Assembly: GCF_045446075.1 (NCBI RefSeq) | Contig: NZ_JBJJBQ010000012.1 | Span: forward strand, 37,019-101,018 | Length of the DNA: 64,000 bases | DNA from: Flavisericum labens | GTDB taxonomy: Bacteria > Bacteroidota > Bacteroidia > Flavobacteriales > Flavobacteriaceae | Direction: 5' to 3' | Shown here: positions 8,787 to 17,917 of the stretch, in pieces | Position numbering within the stretch: position 1 is the stretch's first letter | Layout: each line of letters opens with the position of its first letter | The notes under the pieces: generated by a model | Told to the model about the DNA's origin: nothing | Database searches by the model: none | What the model saw: the letters and a program-made list of their open reading frames with translations, nothing else | Program-made: the position numbers and the translations under genes

Positions 8787-11700
8787 TCAATCGAAACTTA
8801 GCTTACGGGTTTGTTGACCAGAAACACTATAAAACGCTACGGATTTTATTGATTCCACGACCTCTATAATGTTGGAAGATTGTGATAAATATCCACCACC
8901 CCGTGTAAATTCATGTCTTCTTTTTGAACCCTCTTTAAAATTGATTTCAGCAAAAGCTTCATCTGAATTGGGTTTTACAAATGTTTTACCCCTCTGTTTA
9001 ATTGCATTAGTTACAACGGCACCATCATTCTTGCCCACTAAAACCAAAGAGTTTTCAGGAGTATTTACTTTTACAATGCTTTTTGAATCTCCAATAACTA
9101 AAAAACCAGAATCGTTATTATTGATTACTTTAAAAGTTCCATCGCCTTTATTCCTCAAAATAAGACCAACAGATGCATCATACCTTCCTGCCCCAACTTC
9201 AGTAGCATAATTATTACCCACCATCAAAAGATCCAAATAACCATCATGGTCAAGATCTTCAGCTAATAAACCATTAATTGGAGCTATCTGACTTTCTAAA
9301 GGAAGTGGGCTCATTTTAAACTTACCACTACCCAAGTTCTCAATAAATACAGTACGTAATTCGTATGCCTCAAGCGTTTTGTATTCATCTAAACTGAACA
9401 TTTCTAAAATATCTTCTGTTGAGGACTTAGCAAAATTATTATAGTAAAGAAACTTCTTTTTTATCTTAGGTAATTGCTGAATCAATTGATCTAGCGATGC
9501 CAATGGATAATATTGTCCCTCCTCGAACTTTGAAAATATAGGATCTACTGCTCCATTATCATCAAAATCGGCATAATCCAACCTAATTGGATGGTTATCT
9601 ATAACTTTTAAATTTGAATTTAACCCCAGGTTTCCTGCTACAAAATCAATATCACCATCGTTATCAAAATCTCCAGATTGTATGCTGTTCCAAAGCCCAG
9701 AGCTCTTATTTAAATTTGAATTTTCAGTGATATTGGTGAGTTGTTTGCCATCTCCTTTTAATAAAGTAATTGGCATAAACTCTCCCACAACTACTAAATC
9801 TAGATTAGCATCATTATCAAAATCAGTCCATATAGCAGAAGTTACCATACCTATTTCGTTTAAAATTGGACAAACCTTATTGGTAGCTATCTCAAATTTA
9901 CCTGAATTGTTTTCTAAAATATAACTCTTTGGTGCTGTTGGGTATTTACCTGGAATTAGGCGGCCTCCTACAAATAAATCTATATCGCCATCATTATCAA
10001 AATCCCCACCAGAAACTGCCGAAGTACTCGTGAGCATTTCAGGTAATTCACCTTGATGCAGCGTTCCTTTATTGTTGTAATAAATTCGATCTTGATAAGC
10101 ATCGTGTTCTGCAAAGCGTTCTGAACCTCCACTTGCAACATACAAATCATTGAGCCCATCGCCATTGGCGTCAAAAATTAAAGCACCTTCATCTTCATAC
10201 AACTTGGTATCGTCTAACTCAACTTTTTTAAATCTTCCATTTTTTTCTTGATAATGAATGGTTGAGTTATAACCGTAAGATCCACCAATAAAAATATCTT
10301 CTAAACCATCACCATTAAGATCACCCACAGCCATCCCAGGCCCTTGATTTGAATATTTTTGCATGAGTAATGATTGCGAGGCAAAATCGTTATAACTTTT
10401 GTCCTGATGCGTGTGCTGAAAAGTTGAATCTGCTTCAAAATACATCAGCTCTCCAGAAGTCATTGACATGTCTTGTTGAGCCGCATCATTATATGCTACG
10501 GTAACCAGTTGATTAGTACTTAAATCAAAAAGGGTATTAACCTTTCCATCTGGCCATTCCACTTTTAAACTATCAATTTTGTCCAGATTCTTTAGTCCAA
10601 AATGAAGCGTCGTTTCTACCGTACTTTGAAACCCCCTAACCGGTTGATTATATCTTATTTTTTGATTCGAAGCGCTATAAACCAACACCTTCGCTCCAAT
10701 CCCTTTTTTGTTTTTTGAATCACCTTGAAGGTTAACTTTTACATAATTAGAATTTATGGTATCCTTTTCACGGAGCGTATTATTGTAAATAAAGGCCTGC
10801 TGATTGATATTATTAACTATCAAATCAAGATCTCCATCGGCATCCAAATCTGCATAAGCTGCTCCATTAGATATTGATTCCTCGTTAAAACCCCAATCGT
10901 TGGTTACTTTTTCAAAGCTTGAATCTCCGTTATTCTTATATGCGTAGTTAGGCACTTTTATAGTAGGTCTGGTATATAGGCAGTCTATTACAGATTTTTT
11001 TAGCTCATCAACATCTTTAAATGCCGAAGCTTTGCTTTGTCTGAACTTAACAAAATCCATATCGGTAATATCCTTACCAAAACCATTTGTTATATAAATA
11101 TCGTTTAAACCATCATTATCAAAATCGGCCATTAAAGGTGCCCAACTCCAATCGGTTTTATCAACACCAGATAACTGGCCAATTTCACTAAATGTTCCAT
11201 TGCCGTTATTGCGTTGCAACATGTTTCGCATGTGTTGGTGCCCATAACCAAATTTTAAAGCAATTTGAAATATGTCGTGAGAGTGTGCACCAGACATAAG
11301 TTTTCTTCTTCTCACATTTTCTGGAAGCATGTCAACGGTTATAACATCCAACAAACCATCATTATTAATATCGGCCACATCATTACCCATAGAAAAGTGG
11401 CTCGTGTGACCAAAGTAATTTGAGGCATCTTCCTGAAACGTACCATCTTTTTTATTTATGTATAAAAAATCGCGAGAGAGGTAATCATTAGACACATAAA
11501 TATCTGGCCATTTATCATTATTGGCATCAAATACTGAAACTCCCAAACCAAATCCCTCAATGGATATACCAGCTTCGGCCGAGACATCAGTATATTTTGG
11601 ATGCCCTAATTCTTTATTAAAATCATTTCTGTAAAGGCGGTCTGTATTGCGACCTTGTCCATCTTTTAAAATGGGCCTAATTCTAATAGCAGATTTTTCA

Positions 11701-12287
11701 AACCCGCCCCCAGTTAGAAGATACATGTCCAGATCACCATCTAGATCATAATCAAAAAAAATAGATTGTATGGATTCTCCTTGATCGGCCAACCCATATG
11801 CTGCTGCTGATTCTGTAAATGTAGAATCTCCATTGTTTATATAAAGTAGATTGGGGAACATACTTTTGTTCCCCATTCCACCAACACTTAAATATATATC
11901 ATCAAACCCATCTTGGTTGATGTCTATGACATTAACACCCGTACACCATTTTCCTTCGGTATCTATACCAGAGCTTTCTGTTATATCATCAAACTCTAAA
12001 TTACCTTTGTTTATATAAATTCTACTCTTTACTAAACTTCCAGAAAAAACGACATCGGGCAAGCCATCTCTATTAAAATCTCCTATACCAACTCCTCCTC
12101 CATTATAGAGATACTCATAGTTTAAAATATTAACTGAATCGTTTGTAGTAATTTTATTTTCAAAATTGATGCCTGAAAAATCAGCGCTAATACGCTCAAA
12201 TAATTTATTATTCTCGGCATTTTCCTTGGCGCAACCGGTCATAAAAATAACGACCAATAAAACAATAATATTGTTTTTAACTTTCAA
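8787..12287 (-). CDS. CRTAC1-like VCBS/FG-GAP repeat protein with ASPIC/UnbV domain, lipoprotein
   Basis: This 1166-residue surface or periplasmic lipoprotein (lipobox MTGC, Cys19) is built from two sets of FG-GAP/VCBS beta-propeller repeats. About fourteen calcium-loop motifs of the DxNxDG type are seen, such as DFNRDGLPD, DINQDGFDD, DYDLDGDLD, DLNGDGLED and DFDNDGDID. The two sets flank an ASPIC/UnbV domain at roughly residues 510-580 (GIGAKV, VRGFQS, HFGL). Such proteins often follow SusCD pairs in Bacteroidota. The function is unknown; calcium-stabilised glycan binding or scaffolding at the cell surface is an inference. It follows SusD after 41 bases, so it probably belongs to that operon. 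Confidence 0.82.
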   Translation of the reverse strand: MKVKNNIIVLLVVIFMTGCAKENAENNKLFERISADFSGINFENKITTNDSVNILNYEYLYNGGGVGIGDFNRDGLPDVVFSGSLVKSRIYINKGNLEFDDITESSGIDTEGKWCTGVNVIDINQDGFDDIYLSVGGMGNKSMFPNLLYINNGDSTFTESAAAYGLADQGESIQSIFFDYDLDGDLDMYLLTGGGFEKSAIRIRPILKDGQGRNTDRLYRNDFNKELGHPKYTDVSAEAGISIEGFGLGVSVFDANNDKWPDIYVSNDYLSRDFLYINKKDGTFQEDASNYFGHTSHFSMGNDVADINNDGLLDVITVDMLPENVRRRKLMSGAHSHDIFQIALKFGYGHQHMRNMLQRNNGNGTFSEIGQLSGVDKTDWSWAPLMADFDNDGLNDIYITNGFGKDITDMDFVKFRQSKASAFKDVDELKKSVIDCLYTRPTIKVPNYAYKNNGDSSFEKVTNDWGFNEESISNGAAYADLDADGDLDLIVNNINQQAFIYNNTLREKDTINSNYVKVNLQGDSKNKKGIGAKVLVYSASNQKIRYNQPVRGFQSTVETTLHFGLKNLDKIDSLKVEWPDGKVNTLFDLSTNQLVTVAYNDAAQQDMSMTSGELMYFEADSTFQHTHQDKSYNDFASQSLLMQKYSNQGPGMAVGDLNGDGLEDIFIGGSYGYNSTIHYQEKNGRFKKVELDDTKLYEDEGALIFDANGDGLNDLYVASGGSERFAEHDAYQDRIYYNNKGTLHQGELPEMLTSTSAVSGGDFDNDGDIDLFVGGRLIPGKYPTAPKSYILENNSGKFEIATNKVCPILNEIGMVTSAIWTDFDNDANLDLVVVGEFMPITLLKGDGKQLTNITENSNLNKSSGLWNSIQSGDFDNDGDIDFVAGNLGLNSNLKVIDNHPIRLDYADFDDNGAVDPIFSKFEEGQYYPLASLDQLIQQLPKIKKKFLYYNNFAKSSTEDILEMFSLDEYKTLEAYELRTVFIENLGSGKFKMSPLPLESQIAPINGLLAEDLDHDGYLDLLMVGNNYATEVGAGRYDASVGLILRNKGDGTFKVINNNDSGFLVIGDSKSIVKVNTPENSLVLVGKNDGAVVTNAIKQRGKTFVKPNSDEAFAEINFKEGSKRRHEFTRGGGYLSQSSNIIEVVESIKSVAFYSVSGQQTRKLSFD

Positions 12288-12328
12288 GCATCAATCTATT
12301 TAAAAAACTAACTCAAACTCTATTTATA

Positions 12329-13894
12329 TTATCCTTCGTTTGCTTTGTTACCAACCATATTCGGGTTACGATCTAACTCTTCTTGAACGATAGGTTGGTA
12401 TTTACGATTAGGCACGAAGGTATTGAACTCTGGATCGTGAGATTTTAACTCATCTAATTTAGTTGAGTCATCTAACCAACCCCAACGCTTAATATCCTGA
12501 TATCTTGAACCTTCAATGGCAAGCTCTGTAGTTCTTTCGTGCGCCAATTGATTCATAAATTGACTTACAGAATAACCTGCAAATTCGGTTTCTCTATCTG
12601 GAAGATTTGCTCTATCTCTTACACGTTGCACTTGAGCAGCCGCTAACGGAACATTACCTGTGTTAGCTAAACATTCTGCATACATTAACAGAACATCTGC
12701 AAAACGTATAACATGATAATTGATACCACATGTAAATGGATCACCACCTTCGTTTGCCAACGTATATTTGGCAATATAGTACAAGTTTGGATCTAAGAAA
12801 TAATCTCTTCCGTAGGCTTGAGTTAAACCTTCATCTGGTTGATACGATAAAATAGTAGCTGGAAAGCGTGGATCAATTTTATCATCAACCGTTCTTTCCA
12901 TTGATAATGCATCAACCAAATACTGAGTTGGGAAATAATCATAGAAATCCGCACCTGAATAAGTTGGAGCCAAGGCACTAAACTGTCTCCAGTTTACGTT
13001 TGGATCACCACCCCAGTTAAAATCTGAATTTTGACTTTGGGTAAACTCTACCCAAAATATTCTTCCTGGGTTGGCCGCTTCTATGCTTGGATCCTGAGAA
13101 AACAAACCACCATAATTATCTGATAAATCATATTCTTGCGAATCTACAACAGCTTTGAAATAAGGCAGTGCTTCGCTATGCAATCCTTGATACAACTTCA
13201 ATTTACCCATTAATGATTGCGCAGCACCTTTTGTAATTCTTCCAACTTGTCCTGTATCAGGTCCACTAACACTATTGTAATTAACAGGAAGTTTAGCTAT
13301 CGCTTCATTTAAATCGGCCTCAACCTGTGCATAGATATCTGTCTGGGTAATGCCTTCATTAGATGGATAAAACTCTTCTCCTGACTTAGGTACCGAAAGT
13401 AACAATGGCACATTATCAAAAAGATTGGTTACATTAAAATATGCAAAAGCTCTTAAGAAATAAGCCTGTCCCAATAAACGGTCTCTTAACCCAGACTCTA
13501 CCTCTTCTACATTAGGCACATTTTCCAAAGCTTGATTAGCACGATTAATTAACACATAATAACCCTCGTAACACCATCCCACAGCACCATCGGTAGCTGG
13601 CACCGTAAAATTAGCTGTTTGAGATAGAAAAGGCCAAGGACTTCTCGATTGAGTTTCATCACTTCTACTATCATTAATAGCAGGTGTCATTCTGTTGTAC
13701 AAACCATCAATTATCAACGCATTATATATAGCATCAACTGAAGCTATAGCTTGATCTTGATTGGTATAATAGGCTTCAGCAGCCAATCGGTTTGGGTCTA
13801 CTATTTCCAGTTCCTTTTCACACCCATAAAATAAGGCTGCAGTAACCGCTAGTAAAACTATTTTTATTCTGTATTTTTTCATTTTTCGTAACAT
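12329..13894 (-). CDS. SusD/RagB-family glycan-binding lipoprotein (arabinan pair)
   Basis: This 521-residue SusD-like outer-membrane lipoprotein would cap its SusC partner and capture oligosaccharides, here most likely arabino-oligosaccharides. The lipobox is FYGC (Cys25). Typical SusD features are the N-terminal RLAAEAYYTNQDQA helix region, RAFAYFNVTNLF, and the C-terminal HERTTELAIEGSRYQDIKRW segment. The predicted start abuts the SusC stop codon directly; a Met four codons later (MKKYRIK) would give a more ordinary signal peptide. The preceding gene is its SusC, and the regulatory context (AraR-type sites) assigns it to the arabinan system. Confidence 0.92.
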   Translation of the reverse strand: MLRKMKKYRIKIVLLAVTAALFYGCEKELEIVDPNRLAAEAYYTNQDQAIASVDAIYNALIIDGLYNRMTPAINDSRSDETQSRSPWPFLSQTANFTVPATDGAVGWCYEGYYVLINRANQALENVPNVEEVESGLRDRLLGQAYFLRAFAYFNVTNLFDNVPLLLSVPKSGEEFYPSNEGITQTDIYAQVEADLNEAIAKLPVNYNSVSGPDTGQVGRITKGAAQSLMGKLKLYQGLHSEALPYFKAVVDSQEYDLSDNYGGLFSQDPSIEAANPGRIFWVEFTQSQNSDFNWGGDPNVNWRQFSALAPTYSGADFYDYFPTQYLVDALSMERTVDDKIDPRFPATILSYQPDEGLTQAYGRDYFLDPNLYYIAKYTLANEGGDPFTCGINYHVIRFADVLLMYAECLANTGNVPLAAAQVQRVRDRANLPDRETEFAGYSVSQFMNQLAHERTTELAIEGSRYQDIKRWGWLDDSTKLDELKSHDPEFNTFVPNRKYQPIVQEELDRNPNMVGNKANEG

Positions 13895-16800
13895 TTAAAA
13901 TTTTAATTGCACACCTAACATTGAGGTCATTGGTCTCGGGAATGTACCAAAATCAAATCCAGGTTCTAATATACCTGCCTGGAAATCTGGATTATATCCT
14001 TTGTATTTAGAAATTACAGCCACGTTTTGTAAAGTTACATAAAATCTAGCTTTTGATAAATGTAGCTTAGATATAATGTCATCTGGCAAAGAATACCCTA
14101 AAGAAATGGTATTAATCCTAAAGTAATCCCCTTTTTGCAACCATCCTGGTCTGTTTGAATTTCTACCATTGTTATTAGGATCTAAGAACACTACTCGTGG
14201 CACATCGGTATTCGTATTGGTTGGTGTCCAACGGTTTAAAATATCCTCATGCCAGTTCGTATAACCAGACGTAGGCATTAACCCACGGTATAAGTTACTG
14301 TTAATTAAATTACCGCCACTACCTTGACCAAATATGGTAAAATCGAAATTTTTGTAGTTGGCCGTAATGTTAAGACCATAATAATAAGTGGGCAAACCAC
14401 TGCCTAAGTAATCACGGTCATCATCATTAATAACGTCATCTCCATTAAGATCTTTAAACTTGATATCTCCCGCTGCTGTTCCAGGTGTTTGGAAAGGCGC
14501 ATCGGCAACCTCCTGGGCTGATTGGAAAATGCCATCGTAAATCCATCCGTAGTGTTCACCTAAAGATCTTCCAACTTCAGTTCTAGAACCTACCCCATTG
14601 ATTATTCCTGTTTGTCCTCCAATCTCTATTACTTCATTCTTCACTGTATAGAAATTAGGAGCTATTTCTAAATTGAAATCTCCAAATTGTTTTCTTATCA
14701 CTGCTGATAGCTCAATACCTGAATTCTCTAAAGAACCAGCATTGGTAAATATATTAGCTGGTAATGAACCAACTACAAACGGAATATTTACAGAAGTAAG
14801 TACATCATTAGATGTATTGGAATAGTATTCAGCTGTAAAATCTAAGCCTCCATTCCAAAAAGAAGCATCTATACCAATACTTCTGGTTACACGAGTTTCC
14901 CATTTAATATCCTTATTAACCACTTGAGAAACTGCAGCTCCAATTGCACGTCCACCATAGGCAAAACTATAAGGAATCCCTCTATTCACGGTACCTTGAT
15001 ATCTAAAATCTCCAATTTCTTGGTTACCTACTTCTCCAATACCACCTCTTAACTTTAATTCATTAATAAAATCTGGAAGTTCAAATTCGTTGTGCAACTT
15101 CCACCCTAAACCAACAGAAGGAAAATACTCAAAACGCAATTCTTTTCTGAATTTAGAAGAACCATCACGTCTAATATTAGCTGTTAACAAATATTTATCA
15201 TCAAAGCTATAGTTTATTCTACCCAATAAAGAGCTTAAAGAATTTGGACCTAAGAAATCTGTTACACTAAAATCTGTGGCATTTCCTAAACTTTTAATGT
15301 AAGGCTCTTCCAACCCTGCACCTGTAACTCTTACCTCTCTAAAAGTATTCTTTTGATAGGTTTGCCCTACTAAAACTTTTAAATCATGTTTACCAAATAC
15401 CTTCTCCCAATTTATCGTATTTTCAATTAAGAAAGAGCTTGCGTTTCTATTACCAACTTGTAATTGTGCTGTTGGATTAGGGAAGAAATACCCCAAATCG
15501 TACTGAGGCACAAACAATTGATCTTGAATACTTGAGTTATCGTATTGTAAACTTGTTTTTAAAGTTAGGCCATCAACCAACTCATAACCAGCGTAGAAGT
15601 TCGCTAAAACTCTAGTTACTTTGGTTTCGTTTTCAATTAAGGTATTAATACCAGGTACGTTTAACGTAATAGACTGGTGGATTGTAGAATCGGCCCCTCC
15701 AAAACCACCAACACGATTAGGATCGTAAACTGGGATAGTTGGCGCGGCTTGTAACAAGTCGTTTACCAATGATGGACGCCCACCAGGAAGACTAATTGTT
15801 GTTGTGAAAAACAATGGATTCTCATCAGAATGTACCAAATATAAATTTTCACCAAAATTAAACCTACCCAATTGCGTATCTGAATTTACCCTCATTGAGT
15901 AACGCTTATAGTCTGGACCAGAACCTACTAAAGTTCCTTCGTTATCTAAATAATCTAAAGAAACAAAATAGTTGGTTTTCTCTGTTCCTCCAGAAAAGTT
16001 TATATTATGGTTTTGAATGTAACCATCTTTATAACCTGCATCTTGCCAATCAGTATCAACATCATTAACAAAAAGAGGTGAGTTAGGATCATTACCTGGC
16101 ACAATCGGTTGTCCAGCGTTGGTCAATAACTCAGCGTTAATCATTTGGTAACCTGCTCTATCCAAAACGGGTAACTTTTGCGTAATATTTTGGATACCAT
16201 AATACGAATTAAGTTCTATAGCAAACTTTTTGCCTTTTTTACCACTCTTTGTAGTTATGATAACTACCCCATTTGCAGCTCTGTTACCATAAATAGCACC
16301 AGCGGTGGCATCTTTCAATACTTGAATTGACTCAATATCGTTAGGATTAATATCACGTATTCCACCAGTAATGGTAAAACCGTCTACAACAAATAAGGGC
16401 TCAGCACTAGCACCTTGTCCAAATGTAGCGACACCTCTAATACGAATATTAGGACTTGCCCCTGGTTGACCGTCAGTGGTAATTGATACACCGGCAACAC
16501 GCCCTTGCATCATTTGGGCCACATCATTAGTTGCTTGCTTTGTCATTTCCTCGGTGTCCACAAGACTAACAGCTCCTGTTAAATCCGATTTTTTCTGAGT
16601 ACCGTACCCAACAACAACAACCTCATCTAGCGACGTTAAATCTTCTTTTAAAGCAACATCAATTGTTGTTGAACTTCCCACAGTAATATCTTGAGTTAGG
16701 TAACCTAGATAAGAGAACTCCAATACATCACCAGCTGATGCACTAATGGAATAATTACCGTTGAAATCTGTTACCACCCCTTGAGATGAACCAAGAAGCA

Positions 16801-16975
16801 ATACGTTTACACCAGGTAAAGGAATGCCCTCGTTTTCGGAAGTAACCGTTCCTGAAATTGTTTGCTGCGCAAAACCAAAATTTGCACAAGCCATCATAAT
16901 CACAAACGCCATTAGCCATTTATTGTACAGCCAATCGCATTTGCGACTAAAAAATAGTAGTTTAGTTGTAATCAT
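13895..16975 (-). CDS. SusC/RagA-family TonB-dependent transporter (arabinan pair)
   Basis: This 1026-residue outer-membrane TonB-dependent importer pairs with the adjacent SusD. The signal peptide cleaves near residue 36 (GFAQ); a Met at residue 22 would give a normal-length signal. A carboxypeptidase-D regulatory-like domain follows (about 38-115), then the TonB plug with DEVVVVGYGTQ and NDIESIQVLKDATAGAIYG, and a 22-strand barrel ending in a SusC-type C-terminus. It is the first gene of its operon, preceded by two AraR-type palindromes shared with the divergent regulator gene. Import of arabinan oligomers is inferred from that context. Confidence 0.93.
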   Translation of the reverse strand: MITTKLLFFSRKCDWLYNKWLMAFVIMMACANFGFAQQTISGTVTSENEGIPLPGVNVLLLGSSQGVVTDFNGNYSISASAGDVLEFSYLGYLTQDITVGSSTTIDVALKEDLTSLDEVVVVGYGTQKKSDLTGAVSLVDTEEMTKQATNDVAQMMQGRVAGVSITTDGQPGASPNIRIRGVATFGQGASAEPLFVVDGFTITGGIRDINPNDIESIQVLKDATAGAIYGNRAANGVVIITTKSGKKGKKFAIELNSYYGIQNITQKLPVLDRAGYQMINAELLTNAGQPIVPGNDPNSPLFVNDVDTDWQDAGYKDGYIQNHNINFSGGTEKTNYFVSLDYLDNEGTLVGSGPDYKRYSMRVNSDTQLGRFNFGENLYLVHSDENPLFFTTTISLPGGRPSLVNDLLQAAPTIPVYDPNRVGGFGGADSTIHQSITLNVPGINTLIENETKVTRVLANFYAGYELVDGLTLKTSLQYDNSSIQDQLFVPQYDLGYFFPNPTAQLQVGNRNASSFLIENTINWEKVFGKHDLKVLVGQTYQKNTFREVRVTGAGLEEPYIKSLGNATDFSVTDFLGPNSLSSLLGRINYSFDDKYLLTANIRRDGSSKFRKELRFEYFPSVGLGWKLHNEFELPDFINELKLRGGIGEVGNQEIGDFRYQGTVNRGIPYSFAYGGRAIGAAVSQVVNKDIKWETRVTRSIGIDASFWNGGLDFTAEYYSNTSNDVLTSVNIPFVVGSLPANIFTNAGSLENSGIELSAVIRKQFGDFNLEIAPNFYTVKNEVIEIGGQTGIINGVGSRTEVGRSLGEHYGWIYDGIFQSAQEVADAPFQTPGTAAGDIKFKDLNGDDVINDDDRDYLGSGLPTYYYGLNITANYKNFDFTIFGQGSGGNLINSNLYRGLMPTSGYTNWHEDILNRWTPTNTNTDVPRVVFLDPNNNGRNSNRPGWLQKGDYFRINTISLGYSLPDDIISKLHLSKARFYVTLQNVAVISKYKGYNPDFQAGILEPGFDFGTFPRPMTSMLGVQLKF

Positions 16976-17000
16976 ACTAATTTAGTTTTTAGTTAATTTT

Positions 17001-17021
17001 ATAAGTGTAATTTACACATTT
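17001..17021. promoter_or_regulatory. Putative AraR operator proximal to susC
   Basis: The palindrome AAGTGTAATTTACACATT lies 26 bases upstream of the susC start. It is near-identical to the sites at 7120-7140 and 17069-17089. Its location in the susC leader suits repression of the arabinan SusCD operon. Confidence 0.62.
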
Positions 17022-17068
17022 GTAAAATAATAACAAAAAATTAACATACGCAAATTTTTTTTTTAAAT

Positions 17069-17089
17069 AAATGTATAATTAACACTTAT
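17069..17089. promoter_or_regulatory. Putative AraR operator proximal to araR
   Basis: The element ATGTATAATTAACACTTA read on the opposite strand matches the 17001 copy at 18 of 21 positions. It ends five bases before the TATATTTG -7 box of the regulator gene, consistent with autoregulation. Confidence 0.58.
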
Positions 17090-17093
17090 TCTG

Positions 17094-17101
17094 TATATTT
17101 G
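17094..17101 (+). promoter_or_regulatory. -7 box of the araR-like gene
   Basis: TATATTTG is an exact match to the Bacteroidota -7 consensus, 51 bases before the regulator start codon. No clear TTG is seen at the -33 position; the AraR-type site occupies that place instead. Confidence 0.45.
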
Positions 17102-17152
17102 AACAAATATTAAACATATACATACTGTATATTCGCTCAAAACCAATTACTC

Positions 17153-17842
17153 ATGTATAAAGGTTACATTCCTGAAGATAAAGTTTTTCTTGCTGTAGAC
17201 TGTATCATTTTTGGATTTGATGATGACGATTTAAAAGTACTCCTCATTCAAAGAGATTTTGAACCTGAAAAAGGCAAATGGTCTTTAATGGGTGGGTTTT
17301 TAAAACAATCGGAAACCTTAGATGATGCTGCTGCCAGAATTCTTTACAGGTTAACCGGTATGCGCGATATTTATATGGAGCAGCTATACTCCTTTAGTGA
17401 CATTGATAGAGACCCGGTTGAGCGTACCATTTCTACATCGTACTATGCTATTGTAAATATTGAAAACCAAAATGAAAAATTGGTCGAAGGCCACAACGCG
17501 AAATGGTTTAGCCTTTCAAAAGTGCCTAGCCTTATTTTTGACCATGATGCTATGTTAGACAAGGCCATAAAAAGGCTAAGAAGAAGAACTTCCATAAACC
17601 CCATTGGGTTTGAGTTATTACCCGAAAAATTCACCATGCGGCAATTACAAAAACTCTATGAAGCCATATTGGATAAAAAGCTAGATAAAAGGAACTTTGT
17701 TAACAAGATACGGTCTATGGATATTTTAATTAAGTTGGATGAAAAAGATATGACCTCTTCTACCAAAGGCTCTTTTCTTCACATGTTTGACCAAGATAAG
17801 TACAACGAAAAACACGATAATAATTTTTATTTGAAGCTTTAG
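17153..17842 (+). CDS. araR: Nudix-fold transcriptional regulator, AraR-like
   Basis: This 229-residue regulator has an N-terminal Nudix-fold domain (about residues 10-140) and a C-terminal winged-helix DNA-binding domain (about 150-229), the layout of NrtR/AraR regulators. The Nudix box region, GGFLKQSETLDDAAARILYR, lacks the REUxEE glutamates needed for hydrolysis. The domain therefore probably only senses a ligand. Nudix-type AraR of Bacteroides thetaiotaomicron (BT0354) controls arabinose genes and responds to L-arabinose, and the start of this protein (EDKVFLAVDCIIFGF) resembles that family. The gene diverges from the arabinan SusCD operon, with palindromes between them. The symbol is given on family and context, not on proof. 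Confidence 0.82.
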   Translation: MYKGYIPEDKVFLAVDCIIFGFDDDDLKVLLIQRDFEPEKGKWSLMGGFLKQSETLDDAAARILYRLTGMRDIYMEQLYSFSDIDRDPVERTISTSYYAIVNIENQNEKLVEGHNAKWFSLSKVPSLIFDHDAMLDKAIKRLRRRTSINPIGFELLPEKFTMRQLQKLYEAILDKKLDKRNFVNKIRSMDILIKLDEKDMTSSTKGSFLHMFDQDKYNEKHDNNFYLKL

Positions 17843-17865
17843 TGTTTTAAATATTGAATTAAAAA

Positions 17866-17892
17866 AAACAGCCCGCAAATTGCGGGCTGTTT
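17866..17892. terminator. Bidirectional terminator between araR and susD
   Basis: The hairpin ACAGCCCGCA / TGCGGGCTGT with a three-base loop is flanked by an A-run on the left and T-rich sequence on the right. It can end transcription of araR and of the convergent SusCD operon. Confidence 0.85.
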
Positions 17893-17917
17893 TAGTTATA
17901 TTAATTTCTATTTTTTA

